The notes: generated by a model from the letters alone, not told the origin. A DNA stretch of 64,000 nt from Novosphingobium sediminicola (GCF_014196525.1 NZ_JACIDX010000004.1:33763-97762); one strand, 5' to 3'. Numbered from the stretch's first letter, positions 8,837-17,799 are shown. A program made the numbers and translations.

Positions 8837-10681
8837 CTAGAACCCCAGCGCAATCGCGCTCCAATAGGTGATGCCCGCAAAGACATAGGCAAGCGCGAAG
8901 AGATAGGCCAGCATGAAGGCAGGCCATTTCCACCCATTTGTTTCACGCCGCGTCACGGCGATGGTGGAAATGCACTGCGGCGCGAAAACGAACCATGCCA
9001 GAAAGGCCAGCGCGGTGGGCAGGCTCCAGTGCTTTTGCAACTGGTCGGAAAGCTGATGCGCGGTGGTGTCATCGTCGCCCGCCGCCACGGCATAGGTGGT
9101 GGCCAGCGAGGACACCGCCACTTCGCGCGCCATCATCGAGGGGATCAGCGCCAGCGCAATGTCGCGGTTAAACCCGATGGGCTTCAACGCCACGGCCAAT
9201 CCATTGGCGATATGCCCGGCGAACGAGGCATCGACCTGATCCTGCCCCTTTTGCGCCTGAGGAAAGTTGAGCAGCAGCCACAGGACGATGTTCACCTGAA
9301 GGATGATCGTGCCCGCGCGGCGCAGGAAGATCCAGCCGCGCTGAAACAGGCCCAGTCCCAGATCGCGCAGGCGGGGGAGCTGATATTTCGGCATTTCCAT
9401 GATGAAGCCGCTGGCCGCGCCCTTCGTCACGGAACGGCGCAGGATCAGCGCCACCACCATCGCGCCCACGATGCCAAACACATAAAGCCCGAAAAGCACC
9501 AGCCCCTGTAGGCCCACCAAGCCCACCGGACGATTGGGAATAAACGCGGCAATAATCACCGCATAGACCGGCAGACGCGCCGAACAGGTCATCAACGGCG
9601 CGATCAGGATCGTGGTCAGCCGGTCCTTGGGATCGGTGATCGACCGCGTGGCCATGATGCCCGGCACCGCGCAGGCAAAGGAGGAAAGCAGCGGAATGAA
9701 GCTGCGCCCCGACAGGCCCACGCCCGCCATCATCCGGTCCATCAGGAAAGCCGCGCGGGCCATATAGCCGGTGGCTTCGAGCACGAGGATGAAGAAGAAC
9801 AGGATGATGATCTGGGGCAGAAACACCACCACCGCGCCCACACCTGCCAGCACGCCATCGGTGATAAAATCGCGCAGCAGGCCTGTCGCCATCTCGGCCT
9901 TGACCCCATCGGAGATCAGCCCGACAAAACCTTCCAGCCCATCCTGCAAAGGCGCGGCCCAGGCAAACACCGCCTGAAACACCACGAACAGCAAGGCCAG
10001 CAGGAACACCGGCCCCAGCCATGGGTGCAGCAGGAAATCGTCCATACGCGAATGCAGGCGATGCTTGGCGCTTTCCGAAATGATCACGCCATCAGCAATG
10101 GAATGAGCCTCCATCCGCCGCTCGGCCATATCGAGGCGCGCGCGCGGATGGGGCGCATCACCCGCATGGCCCTCGGCCTGCGCAATCGCCTCGCCCAATT
10201 CGGCAAGGCCGCGCCGCCGCACCGCCACCGTCGGGATCACCGGCACGCCCAATGCATTGGACAGCGCCTTAGGGTCAAGCACCAGTCCATCACGCTCGGC
10301 CAGATCGATCATGTTGAGCGCGACCACCGTTGGCTTGCCCAGCGCGATCACTTCCTGCGCAAAGACCAGATGCTGTTCCAGATTGCTGGCATCCAGCACG
10401 ATCACCAGCACATCGGGCGCAGGCTCTCCGGCCAGTTCGCCAAGGATCACCTTGCGGGTGACTTCCTCATCCGGGCTGGTGGCCTGCAAGCCATAAGAGC
10501 CGGGCAGGTCAGTCAATTCAATCGGCGCGCCATTGGGCAAAATCATTCGTCCCGCGCGCTTTTCAACCGTGACGCCGGGGTAATTGGCGATCTTCTGCCG
10601 CGCGCCGGTCAAGGCGTTGAACAGGGCGCTCTTGCCCGCATTGGGATTGCCGACCAGCGCGGCTTTGTGCCAGCGGCTCAC
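8837..10681 (-). CDS. feoB: Ferrous iron transporter FeoB
   Basis: 614 residues. The N-terminal G domain has G1 GNPNAGKS (11-18), G3 DLPG (58-61) and G4 NMID near 125. The membrane part includes the two Gate regions, for example GRSFIPLLSSFACAVPGIMA with its conserved cysteine and the later AFLAWFVFAPQCISTI. It imports Fe2+ across the inner membrane. The start is GTG 10681, which overlaps the feoA stop as GTGA; the frame is open further upstream only because it shadows feoA. It is shorter than E. coli FeoB (773 aa), as in the compact alphaproteobacterial type. No feoC is visible. Confidence 0.95.
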   Translation of the reverse strand: MSRWHKAALVGNPNAGKSALFNALTGARQKIANYPGVTVEKRAGRMILPNGAPIELTDLPGSYGLQATSPDEEVTRKVILGELAGEPAPDVLVIVLDASNLEQHLVFAQEVIALGKPTVVALNMIDLAERDGLVLDPKALSNALGVPVIPTVAVRRRGLAELGEAIAQAEGHAGDAPHPRARLDMAERRMEAHSIADGVIISESAKHRLHSRMDDFLLHPWLGPVFLLALLFVVFQAVFAWAAPLQDGLEGFVGLISDGVKAEMATGLLRDFITDGVLAGVGAVVVFLPQIIILFFFILVLEATGYMARAAFLMDRMMAGVGLSGRSFIPLLSSFACAVPGIMATRSITDPKDRLTTILIAPLMTCSARLPVYAVIIAAFIPNRPVGLVGLQGLVLFGLYVFGIVGAMVVALILRRSVTKGAASGFIMEMPKYQLPRLRDLGLGLFQRGWIFLRRAGTIILQVNIVLWLLLNFPQAQKGQDQVDASFAGHIANGLAVALKPIGFNRDIALALIPSMMAREVAVSSLATTYAVAAGDDDTTAHQLSDQLQKHWSLPTALAFLAWFVFAPQCISTIAVTRRETNGWKWPAFMLAYLFALAYVFAGITYWSAIALGF

Positions 10682-10953
10682 AGCCCGTTTTCCAATACTG
10701 CCACCTGCATCGCGCGGGCATGGGCCCGGCGCAGCGCCACCGTCATGCGGCCAACGCGCAGGGCCAGCGGATCGGCCCCGCCAAACACGCCGCGATGCGA
10801 CACTGACAATTTCGATCCAACGTCCACGCCCAGCGCCCGCAAGCGCAGCGCCTCTTCCTCGACAAGGGCAGCCCAATCGACGGCCACAATCCGGGCATTT
10901 TTCCCCACGGGCAGCTTGTCGAGCGTCATCACGGAATCTGGCATCGCGTTCAT
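10678..10953 (-). CDS. feoA: Ferrous iron transport accessory protein FeoA
   Basis: 91 residues with an SH3-like FeoA fold: MTLDKLPVGKNARIVAVDW, LRALGVDVGSKLSVSHRG and a C-terminal PLALRVGRMTVALRRAHA that matches the usual DPxxxxVRGxxIALRxxxA pattern. FeoA is a small cytosolic protein needed for FeoB activity. The start at 10953 (MNAMPDSV) is taken as the longest; a second ATG (MTLD) lies eight residues in. The stop overlaps the feoB GTG start by 4 nt. A 19-bp palindromic site lies 28 nt upstream. Confidence 0.9.
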   Translation of the reverse strand: MNAMPDSVMTLDKLPVGKNARIVAVDWAALVEEEALRLRALGVDVGSKLSVSHRGVFGGADPLALRVGRMTVALRRAHARAMQVAVLENGL

Positions 10954-10981
10954 ACTTCTGCGCTGCCAGAGTTCAGAGCAA

Positions 10982-11000
10982 ATTGCAACTCACTCGCAAT
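10982..11000 (-). promoter_or_regulatory. Possible Fur-type iron operator upstream of feoA
   Basis: On the minus strand the 19-nt site reads ATTGCGAGTGAGTTGCAAT: arms ATTGC and GCAAT around a 9-nt centre. The GAGTGAGTTGCAAT core resembles iron-repressor sites before iron-uptake genes in other Gram-negatives. It is 28 nt from the feoA start, where a repressor could block transcription. The assignment is by resemblance only. Confidence 0.4.
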
Positions 11001-11073
11001 AACCGGGTAAGATTTATGATGCGCCGGGGAAGAAGGCCGGTGTCGGGCGTGACGCGGGTGCGTCACGCCAACA

Positions 11074-11739
11074 TCAAAGACTCGCAGGATACCGCAAGCG
11101 GCCGAGCAGGCGAACCGGGCTGAAATGCATCGCGTCGCGGCGCAGCAACTGGCCCTTGATCTTCTCAAAACGCATCACCCCTTCGATGCGGCGGTCGAGG
11201 AAGGCCAGCGTCTCGGCCTTGTCCTCGCTCTCATCATTGGCGAAAACCGCCAATGTCGCCGCATAGATGCCTGCCAGCGTGGCGCGCTTGGTGTAATGAT
11301 TGAAATCAACCGCCCGGTCGCCCGCCAGACGCCACATGGCATCCGCGCTCTGCCAGCCCAGCCGGGCCGCAGCCGCCAGATTGCGCGGCCGCGCCATGAT
11401 CGCCTGAGCGCGGCGCAAGGATTCCTCCGCCCCGCCCAAGGCCGAGAGGCGGAAACGCACCAGCCGCGAAATCCGCTCGCGAATCGGCAATTTGGCCAGC
11501 TCCGCCGCAGGCAGCGCCTCGACCATCGCCAGATCGATCGAGGCGATCCATGCCGAGATCATCGCCATCGCGCCCTCATTAAAGGCATAAAGCGCGACAT
11601 CGGCCGACACGCCCTTTTCCATCGCCGCGGCGCGCACCGCCTCCTCGCCCCAGCCGTCGAACACCGCCGCCCGCGCCACACCGGGCGCCAGCAAAACGCG
11701 CAATTCGTCGAGCGAGAGATTATCGGCCTGCATCATCAT
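11074..11739 (-). CDS. COQ9 family ubiquinone biosynthesis protein
   Basis: 221 residues of the COQ9 family, a TetR-like lipid-binding protein that in mitochondria presents ubiquinone precursors to COQ7. Family features include ALYAFNEGAMAMISAW in the first third and the C-terminal RLGWQSADAMWRLAGDRAVDFNHYTKRATLAGIYAATLAVFANDES, where the W, D and NHYTKR residues are conserved. GGAG lies before three consecutive ATG codons (11739, 11736, 11733), so the start could be any of them. It is 11 nt from the ankyrin gene and probably shares its transcript. Confidence 0.9.
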   Translation of the reverse strand: MMMQADNLSLDELRVLLAPGVARAAVFDGWGEEAVRAAAMEKGVSADVALYAFNEGAMAMISAWIASIDLAMVEALPAAELAKLPIRERISRLVRFRLSALGGAEESLRRAQAIMARPRNLAAAARLGWQSADAMWRLAGDRAVDFNHYTKRATLAGIYAATLAVFANDESEDKAETLAFLDRRIEGVMRFEKIKGQLLRRDAMHFSPVRLLGRLRYPASL

Positions 11740-11750
11740 GCGCTCCTGCG

Positions 11751-12371
11751 TCAGAACGAAGGCCCATAGGTGTGAGCCTTGTTGTCAGTCTTCTTGGCGT
11801 TGGTATTGATCTCTTCGATCAGATTGTCGTTGCGCTCCAGCTTGGCATAGTCTCGCGCGGTACGGCCCGAACTGTCGGCACGGTCGGGGCTGGCGCCAGC
11901 CTTGAGCAACACACGCATCATCGTGACATCACGGCGATGCACCGCCGAAATCAGCGGGGTTTCGCCGGTCGAATTGGGTTCATCCACCCGCGCCCCGCCC
12001 GCGATCAGCAATTCCATGCCCTCCACAAAGCCGAGGTTGGCCGCCACCACCAGCGGGGTCTGGCCCTTGGCGTCGCGGACATTCGCATCGGCGCCCTTGC
12101 CCAGCAGGAAGCTGATCCATGTGGTGTCACGGCGCGCGGTGACGATATGCAGCGCGGTTTCGCCGGTGGAAACATCGCGCGTGTTGATGATCGTCGTGCC
12201 CGGTTCGGCCAGAGCGTCGGTGACCTCCTGCCCTTCCTTCTTCTTGACGCTTTCGAGGAACTTGTAGCTTTTCGAAAACTGGGCCTGCGCCGGGCCGGGC
12301 AAAGCAACGCCCATCGCCAGCGCCGCAAACAGCGCCACGCGCAGCTTGCGCCGATATGTGCCAGAGATCAC
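11751..12371 (-). CDS. Exported ankyrin-repeat protein
   Basis: 206 residues with a signal peptide ending at PAQAQ and four ankyrin-type repeats (about residues 60-185): GETALHIVTARRD, GQTPLVVAANLGF, GETPLISAVHRRD and GRTARDYAKLERN, each followed by a helix pair such as VEGMELLIAGGARVD. Periplasmic ankyrin proteins usually act by protein binding; the partner here is unknown. The start is GTG 12371 with GGAGG seven nt upstream. The stop is 11 nt before the COQ9 gene. The C-terminal tail NAKKTDNKAHTYGPSF is short and polar. Confidence 0.85.
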   Translation of the reverse strand: MISGTYRRKLRVALFAALAMGVALPGPAQAQFSKSYKFLESVKKKEGQEVTDALAEPGTTIINTRDVSTGETALHIVTARRDTTWISFLLGKGADANVRDAKGQTPLVVAANLGFVEGMELLIAGGARVDEPNSTGETPLISAVHRRDVTMMRVLLKAGASPDRADSSGRTARDYAKLERNDNLIEEINTNAKKTDNKAHTYGPSF

Positions 12372-12455
12372 TTCACTTCCTCCATAGCCGAATGCGCCGC
12401 CCTTAAAGCCTCATGGGCGCATCATCGCACCTTGCGCAAGGGCCTTTAGCAGAGC

Positions 12456-13067
12456 ATGAACAGCCGCGCCATGATCAAGCCCTTTCGTATCCCACTTGCC
12501 GCCCTGATCGCGGGCGCGCTGTTGCTGTCGGGTTGCAAATCCGCGCCGTCTCCTTCCGATCCGCCGCTGGCGGGCGCCGCCATCGGCGGGCCGTTCACGC
12601 TGGTGAACAAGGATGGCAAGACGGTGCAATGGTCCGATTTCAAGGGCTTCTACCGGATCGTCTATTTCGGCTACACTTTCTGCCCCGATGCCTGCCCCAC
12701 CGATGTGGCGGTGGCGATGCGCGGGCTGGACGCCTTTGCCAAGACCCATCCCAAAGAGGCCGACCGCATCCGCCCGATCTTCATCTCGATCGACCCGGCG
12801 CGCGACACGCCCAAGGTGGTGGGCGAATTTGCCGCCGCCTTCTCACCGCGCCTGATCGGGCTGACCGGAACCCCCGCGCAGGTAGATCAGGCAGCCAAGG
12901 CCTTTGCCGCCTATTATGCGCGCGGCAAGGAAACCTCGGGCGGATATCTGATGGATCACAGCCGCATCGCCTATTTGATGGGGCCGGATGGTCAGCCTAT
13001 CTCGATGCTGCCCGTTGATAAAGGCCCGCAGGCCGTGGCGGAGGACCTGACCACATGGGTGAAATGA
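12456..13067 (+). CDS. SCO1/SenC family copper-binding lipoprotein
   Basis: 203 residues. A lipoprotein signal ends at LLLSGC (Cys27), followed by a thioredoxin-fold SCO domain with the copper motif CPDAC (Cys76, Cys80) and the matching histidine in LMDHSRIAYL near residue 168. SCO proteins deliver copper to the CuA site of cytochrome c oxidase in the periplasm. In-frame starts at 12456 and 12471 both retain the signal. The gene overlaps the next one by 13 nt and heads a compact plus-strand run ending with ribE. Confidence 0.92.
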   Translation: MNSRAMIKPFRIPLAALIAGALLLSGCKSAPSPSDPPLAGAAIGGPFTLVNKDGKTVQWSDFKGFYRIVYFGYTFCPDACPTDVAVAMRGLDAFAKTHPKEADRIRPIFISIDPARDTPKVVGEFAAAFSPRLIGLTGTPAQVDQAAKAFAAYYARGKETSGGYLMDHSRIAYLMGPDGQPISMLPVDKGPQAVAEDLTTWVK

Positions 13068-13531
13068 GAGACCGCTTCTGGGAACTCCCCCTCCACCGCC
13101 TGAGCAAGGCGGAATGGGAAGCGCTGTGCGACGGTTGCGGTCAGTGCTGTCTGCACAAGGTCGAGGATGAGGACAGCGGCGAAATCTTCATGACCAATGT
13201 GGCATGCAAGCTGCTCGATCTGCGCACGGGCCAGTGCAGCGATTACAAGAACCGCCGCGCCCATGTGCCCGATTGCATCCGCCTGACGCCCAAGAGCGTG
13301 CGGCAATTGAGCTGGCTGCCCGAAACCTGCGCCTATCGGCGGCGGGGCGAGGATCGGCCTTTGCCCGAATGGCATTACCTGCTGACCGGCGACCGCCAGA
13401 GCGTCCATGATGCCAAGGCCAGCGTCGCGGGCCGCGCGATCAGCGAAACCGTTGCGGGGCCGCTGCACCATCACATCATCTGGCCCGAAGGCATGGTGCC
13501 GATGGAGATCCTCGAAGAGGACGAAGACTGA
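13055..13531 (+). CDS. YcgN/UPF0260 cysteine-cluster protein
   Basis: 158 residues with the YcgN cysteine pattern: CDGCGQCC at residues 25-32, CKLLDLRTGQCSDY, and later cysteines in HVPDCIRL and LPETCAYR. This is the CxxCxxCC family that probably binds a metal or Fe-S cluster; its biochemical role is unknown. The mid-protein WLPETCAYRRRGEDRPLPEWHYL stretch is highly conserved. It overlaps the SCO stop by 13 nt and its own stop shares one base with the next start (TGATG), so the three genes are likely translated together. Confidence 0.88.
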   Translation: MGEMRDRFWELPLHRLSKAEWEALCDGCGQCCLHKVEDEDSGEIFMTNVACKLLDLRTGQCSDYKNRRAHVPDCIRLTPKSVRQLSWLPETCAYRRRGEDRPLPEWHYLLTGDRQSVHDAKASVAGRAISETVAGPLHHHIIWPEGMVPMEILEEDED

Positions 13532-14259
13532 TGCTCGACTGGCTGCTGCGTGGCCAGAAAGAGGAGCATCCCTCGATCGAATTAAACGGCCGGCGCGTGC
13601 CGATCGCCATCCGTCGCCTGCCGCAATCGCGCCGCATGACCATGCGCCTCGCCCCCGATGGCAGCGAGGTGCGGATCGCCATGCCCAAATGGGGCCGAAC
13701 GCAGGACGCGGTGGATTTCGCCAATCTGCGCGCCGACTGGCTGGCCGCGCAACTGGCGCGCCATACGCCCAAGGTGGAGCTGGCGCCGGGCGGGGTGATC
13801 CTGTTTGCCGGGGCGCCGCACCGGATTGCCCACAGCCCCGGATCGACCCGCCGCGTGGTCTGCGAAGGCGGCGTGATCCATCTGGGCGGCGCGCTCGATT
13901 CGCTCGCCCCCCGCCTCACCCGCTGGATACAGGCGCAGGCGCGCGAGCATTTTACTCAGGATCTGGCCTTTTATTGCGCCCGCGCCGGGGTGCCCGTGCC
14001 CCCGCTGGCGCTCTCGGGCGCGCAGGCACGCTGGGGCAGCTGTTCGGCGCGGGGCAGCGTGCGACTCAACTGGCGCCTGATGATGGCCCCCGATTCGGTA
14101 CGCCGGGCGGTGGTTGCCCATGAAGTCACGCATCTGGTCCATTTCAACCATTCGCCCGCCTTCCACGCCCTGCTTGCCCAATTGTTTGAAGGCAGTATCG
14201 AGGAAACCAACCGCTGGCTCAAACGCCATGGGCGCTCGCTCTATACGCCGCTTGGCTGA
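13531..14259 (+). CDS. YgjP/SprT-like zinc metallopeptidase (DUF45, M48-like)
   Basis: 242 residues. The catalytic motif is HEVTHLVHFNHSPAFH near residues 195-210, giving HExxH plus a third histidine ligand. Upstream is the family signature QARWGSCSARGSVRLNWRLMMAP. These YgjP/WLM-like proteases are cytosolic; substrates are mostly unknown. The N-terminal half (LNGRRVPIAIRRLPQSRRMTMRLAPDGSEV) is the beta-rich part typical of DUF45. The start ATG shares one base with the YcgN stop. Confidence 0.88.
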   Translation: MLDWLLRGQKEEHPSIELNGRRVPIAIRRLPQSRRMTMRLAPDGSEVRIAMPKWGRTQDAVDFANLRADWLAAQLARHTPKVELAPGGVILFAGAPHRIAHSPGSTRRVVCEGGVIHLGGALDSLAPRLTRWIQAQAREHFTQDLAFYCARAGVPVPPLALSGAQARWGSCSARGSVRLNWRLMMAPDSVRRAVVAHEVTHLVHFNHSPAFHALLAQLFEGSIEETNRWLKRHGRSLYTPLG

Positions 14260-14313
14260 TCCGGGCGCATAGTGCTGGCGTAAGGCGCGATTCATCCCTA
14301 TTTGCGTGACGTG

Positions 14314-14778
14314 ATGGTTTTCAAACGCAAGAATTCGATGTGGTCCGATGTGTCGCCCACGGGCGCAGTGTCCGATTTCGTCTCGGTGTGGCGCTCGTCG
14401 GGGCGGCATCGGTGGCGCTTTGTGCTGGCCGCTTTCGTAGCCAGCGGCACTGTTCTCTCGTTGATTATCCGCGAGGAACATCGCGCGCCTCCACGCCTGC
14501 CCTCGATCACCTATATCAATAGCTGGCGCGCGGATCGCAGCGACGAGGAAATCAAGGCCAGCAACCTTGCCTTCCAGAAGATCAAGGATGACCGCCTGCG
14601 CGAACAGGCCGAGGCCGAGGAAGAGACGAAAAAGCTCTACCGTACGCTGGGCCGGATTTCGGGCATGGACGTGGACAAGATCGAACGCGATGCCGCAGCG
14701 CAACGCGCCGCCGAGGCCAAGGCCGCCGCTGCCGAGGTCGAACACGCCAAGGCCGTGCAGGCCGCCGCCGCAAAATAA
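14314..14778 (+). CDS. Unknown single-pass membrane protein with a coiled-coil tail
   Basis: About 154 residues. A basic N-terminus precedes one membrane segment near residues 36-50 (FVLAAFVASGTVLSLII), then a periplasmic part with SITYINSWRADRSDEEI and a charged Ala/Glu/Lys-rich helix to the end. I do not recognise a named domain. It resembles the one-pass proteins that sphingomonads often carry beside ribD. ATG 14314 is preferred over TTG 14302. It ends by sharing one base with the ribD start (TAATG), so it is translated with ribD. A role in riboflavin synthesis is not implied. Confidence 0.75.
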   Translation: MVFKRKNSMWSDVSPTGAVSDFVSVWRSSGRHRWRFVLAAFVASGTVLSLIIREEHRAPPRLPSITYINSWRADRSDEEIKASNLAFQKIKDDRLREQAEAEEETKKLYRTLGRISGMDVDKIERDAAAQRAAEAKAAAAEVEHAKAVQAAAAK

Positions 14779-15767
14779 TGGTCGATAGCGCCGATCTGCG
14801 CTGGCTGGCCGCCGCCGCAAGGCTTTCCGCGCGGGCGCGGCCCTTGTCCCGGCCCAATCCGGGCGTGGGGGCAATTATTGTGCGCGATGACGTAGTTGTG
14901 TCGCGCGGTTGGACGCAGGGCGGCGGGCGGCCCCATGCCGAGGCGGTGGCGTTAAACGGCGTCGATGCGCGCGGGGCCACGATGTATGTCAGCCTCGAAC
15001 CCTGCGCCCATGTTTCCTCGCGCGGCCCGGCCTGCGCGGATCTTGTGGCGGCATCGGGGCTAGCGCGGGTGGTGATCGGCTGCGGCGACCCTGATCCGCG
15101 CACGGCGGGCGCGGGCATCGCGCGGATTCGCGGCGCGGGCATCGCCGTCGAACAGGTCGATTGCCCCGCCTCGCGCGCCTCGCTGGCAGGCTATCTGGCC
15201 CAGCGGACACTGGGGCGGCCGCATGTGACGCTCAAGCTCGCAATGTCGCTCGACGGCTGCATCGCGCGGACTGATGGCGAGAGCCAGTGGATTACCGGGC
15301 CTGAGGCGCGCGCCCATACCCACGCGATGCGCGCGCAATCGGACGCGATTCTGGTGGGCGGCGAGACATTGCGGACGGACAATCCGCGCCTCGATGTGCG
15401 CCTGCCGGGGCTATCGGCACAGAGCCCCCGGCGTTTGGTTTTAACGCATGGCGAAGCGCCCGAAGGCTGGCAGGCAATCCCCTCGCCCGAGGCGATCCAC
15501 GGGCTGCGCGATGACCTCTACCTCTTTGTCGAAGGCGGCGCCGGGGCGGCATCGGCTTTCCTGCGGGCCGGACTGGTGGACCGCCTGTTGCTCTATCGCG
15601 CGCCCATCCTGATCGGCGGGGGCAGACAGGGCATTGGCGATTATGGCCTTTCCGCTCTGGCGCAGGCGCATGACCGCTGGCACAAGACCGATCAACGCCA
15701 GCTTGGCAAGGACACGCTGGAAATCTATGAGGCAAACCCATGTTTACCGGCATTGTCACCGCTTTAG
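14778..15767 (+). CDS. ribD: Bifunctional riboflavin biosynthesis deaminase/reductase RibD
   Basis: 329 residues. The N-terminal deaminase domain carries the zinc ligands His53 (HAEA), Cys76 (EPCAH) and Cys86, with PNPGVGAIIV near residue 27. The C-terminal reductase domain starts at about 155 with RPHVTLKLAMSLDGCIAR and includes SDAILVGGETLRTDNPRLDVR, the NADPH and substrate region. RibD performs the second and third steps of riboflavin synthesis from GTP. It overlaps ribE by 28 nt. No ribBA or ribH is visible in the window. Confidence 0.95.
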   Translation: MVDSADLRWLAAAARLSARARPLSRPNPGVGAIIVRDDVVVSRGWTQGGGRPHAEAVALNGVDARGATMYVSLEPCAHVSSRGPACADLVAASGLARVVIGCGDPDPRTAGAGIARIRGAGIAVEQVDCPASRASLAGYLAQRTLGRPHVTLKLAMSLDGCIARTDGESQWITGPEARAHTHAMRAQSDAILVGGETLRTDNPRLDVRLPGLSAQSPRRLVLTHGEAPEGWQAIPSPEAIHGLRDDLYLFVEGGAGAASAFLRAGLVDRLLLYRAPILIGGGRQGIGDYGLSALAQAHDRWHKTDQRQLGKDTLEIYEANPCLPALSPL

Positions 15768-16357
15768 GCACCATCACGCAGGCCACGGGCACGCAGCACG
15801 TCCACGCCCGCATCGCCGCCCCCTTTGACCCCGAAGGCATCGCCATCGGCGCATCCATCGCCTGCTCGGGCGTCTGCCTGACCGTGGTGGACAAGGGTGG
15901 GGTCGCAGGCGATTCGTGGTTTGCCGTCGATATTTCGGGCGAAACCACCAGCCGCACCGTCGCGGGGCGCTGGGCTGAGGGCACGACGCTCAATCTCGAA
16001 CCGGCGCTCAAGCTGGGCGATGAACTGGGCGGGCATATCGTTACCGGCCATGTCGACGGCGTGGGCCGCGTGGTCAGCATCAGCACGGTGGGCGATTCGA
16101 TCCGCGTGATCATCGCCGCGCCCGCAGACCTTGCACCCTATATCGCGGAAAAAGGCTCGATCACCGTCGATGGCATCTCACTGACGGTGAATGACATTGC
16201 CGATCAGGCCGATGGCACCTGCCACTTTGCCCTCAACATCATCCCGCACACCGCCAAGGTCACCACCGCAGGCGAGTGGGCCGAGGGCGCTTCGGTCAAT
16301 CTGGAGATTGATGTGTTGGCGCGGTATCTGAAGCGGATGCAGGCGTTGAAGGGGTGA
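15740..16357 (+). CDS. ribE: Riboflavin synthase alpha subunit
   Basis: 205 residues made of two similar barrel domains, as in all RibE/RibC proteins. The first begins MFTGIVTALGTI with IACSGVCLTVVD, and the second has HVDGVGRVVSI and GSITVDGISLTVNDI. The enzyme dismutates two 6,7-dimethyl-8-ribityllumazines to make riboflavin. The start MFTGIV is almost invariant in the family and fixes the 28-nt overlap with ribD. It ends the plus-strand run and is followed by palindromic repeat element A. Confidence 0.95.
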   Translation: MFTGIVTALGTITQATGTQHVHARIAAPFDPEGIAIGASIACSGVCLTVVDKGGVAGDSWFAVDISGETTSRTVAGRWAEGTTLNLEPALKLGDELGGHIVTGHVDGVGRVVSISTVGDSIRVIIAAPADLAPYIAEKGSITVDGISLTVNDIADQADGTCHFALNIIPHTAKVTTAGEWAEGASVNLEIDVLARYLKRMQALKG

Positions 16358-16378
16358 TTTTGAAGGGAGTTTAAATGC

Positions 16379-16590
16379 GAAGGCCTAGACCCTCGCGCTC
16401 CCGTTACTGTCTTTGTTGCGCCATGGGTTCGGCGTTAGGTGTCGGACGCTGCGTTAAAATTTAAAGCCTGCGGCGCCCATTCTCTGCGCCGCAGGCTTTT
16501 TAGAAACGAAAAGAGCGCCCCGTTTTCCAACGAAGCGCCCTTCCAGTAACGGGATTGCAAAGGGACCTAGTCCCTTTGCCCGCCGGAGGC
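16379..16590. repeat. Palindromic intergenic element, copy A
   Basis: It lies between the convergent ribE and aminotransferase genes. The right half is intact: inner arm GCGCCGCAGGCTTT (16486-16499), a CGGGATTGCAAAGGG box and the terminal CCCGCCGGAGGC ending at 16590, with short hairpin GCAAAGGGA-CCTAG-TCCCTTTGC. The inner arm pairs with AAAGCCTGCGGCGC at 16463-16476 to form a 14-bp central stem. The left half is decayed: the box GTTACTGTCTTTGTTGCGCC is still present, but the outer terminal box and short hairpin are no longer recognisable. The right end is 20 nt from the aminotransferase stop. Confidence 0.8.
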
Positions 16591-16610
16591 ATAACCCCCG
16601 AAATCCCAAA

Positions 16611-17789
16611 TCAAGCCGTAACGTCAGCCACCGCCGCGATGAACTTGTCGATGTTGCCCATCGTCAGGCCCGCCACGTTGATACGGCCCGAACCGGCCAT
16701 ATAGACGCCGTGCTTTTCGCGCATGGCCAGCACCTGATCGCCATTGAGCGGAACGATCGAGAACAGGCCGTTCTGCGTGCCGAAGGGCGCGAAATCGACC
16801 GAGCCCTGAACGCCTGCGCCGCCCAGCTTGGCGCGCACTTCGTTCATGCGCGCACGCATCACGTCCAGCTCGTTCAGCCACGAAGCGGTCAGGCCTGCGT
16901 CCGAGAGGATCAGGCGAACCACCGCGCCGCCGTGATCGGGCGGCATCGACCAGGCCGCACGGGCCAGCGTGGCGCCGTTCGACAGCACGATGTTCACCGC
17001 ATCGGCATTTTGCGCCAGCACATAGAGCGCGCCCACGCGGTCGCGGTAGTAGCCGAAGTTCTTGTCGCAGCTATAGGCGATCAGCGCTTCGGGCACTTCG
17101 GCCAGAACGCGGCGGATGCCATAGGCGTCTTCTTCCATGCCCTGACCCAGGCCCTGATAGGCAAGGTCGAGGATCGGCAGGATGCCCTTGGCCTTGATGA
17201 GGCCCGCGATTTCGTCCCATTCGGCGTCGGTGTAATCAATGCCGGTCGGGTTGTGGCAGCAGCCGTGCAGCATGATGGCATCGGTGGCTTCGGCCCCGGC
17301 AATCGCTTCGCGCAGGGAATCCATGTCGGCAACGCCAGCCTTGGTGGCGTGGTTGAAGCCCTTGATTTCGACGCCGACATCGGCGGCGATCTGGGCATGA
17401 TTAGGCCAGCTGGGCGTGCCCATCAGGATGCGGCCAACACCGGCCTTCTTGGCCAGAGCCACGGCCAGACGTACCGCGCCCGTGCCGCCCGGGGCCTGCA
17501 TCCCATCGATGCGGCCGTCCATGGTCGGGTTTGCAGCGCCAAACACATAGGGCATCAGCGCATGGACAAAGCCCATGTCGCCTTCGGGGCCCAGATAGGC
17601 TTTGGAATCCTGCGTATCGAGCAGCAGCTTTTCAGCCGCCTTCACCGATTCGAACACGGGCGTGGCGCCCGTATCGGTACGATAGACACCCACGCCGAGG
17701 TCAATCTTGTCCTCGCGGGGGTCCGCATTGTGGAGCTTGATCAGCGCCAGAAGCGCGTCGGCGGGCTGTTGCTTGAGATTGTTGAGCAT
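16611..17789 (-). CDS. Aromatic/aspartate aminotransferase (class I, PLP)
   Basis: 392 residues of the AspC/TyrB-type class I aminotransferases. It begins MLNNLKQQPADALLALI with DLGVGVYRTDTG, and carries LHGCCHNPTGIDYT (PLP and substrate contacts) and the Schiff-base lysine in SCDKNFGYYRDRVGAL. C-terminal GRINVAGL contains the conserved arginine for the substrate carboxylate. AspC and TyrB cannot be told apart by eye, so no symbol is given. The start at 17789 is set by family alignment; the upstream in-frame extension reads through a hairpin. The gene lies 63 nt downstream of the DUF1134 gene on the same strand. Confidence 0.9.
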   Translation of the reverse strand: MLNNLKQQPADALLALIKLHNADPREDKIDLGVGVYRTDTGATPVFESVKAAEKLLLDTQDSKAYLGPEGDMGFVHALMPYVFGAANPTMDGRIDGMQAPGGTGAVRLAVALAKKAGVGRILMGTPSWPNHAQIAADVGVEIKGFNHATKAGVADMDSLREAIAGAEATDAIMLHGCCHNPTGIDYTDAEWDEIAGLIKAKGILPILDLAYQGLGQGMEEDAYGIRRVLAEVPEALIAYSCDKNFGYYRDRVGALYVLAQNADAVNIVLSNGATLARAAWSMPPDHGGAVVRLILSDAGLTASWLNELDVMRARMNEVRAKLGGAGVQGSVDFAPFGTQNGLFSIVPLNGDQVLAMREKHGVYMAGSGRINVAGLTMGNIDKFIAAVADVTA

Positions 17790-17799
17790 AGTGGCCGCG

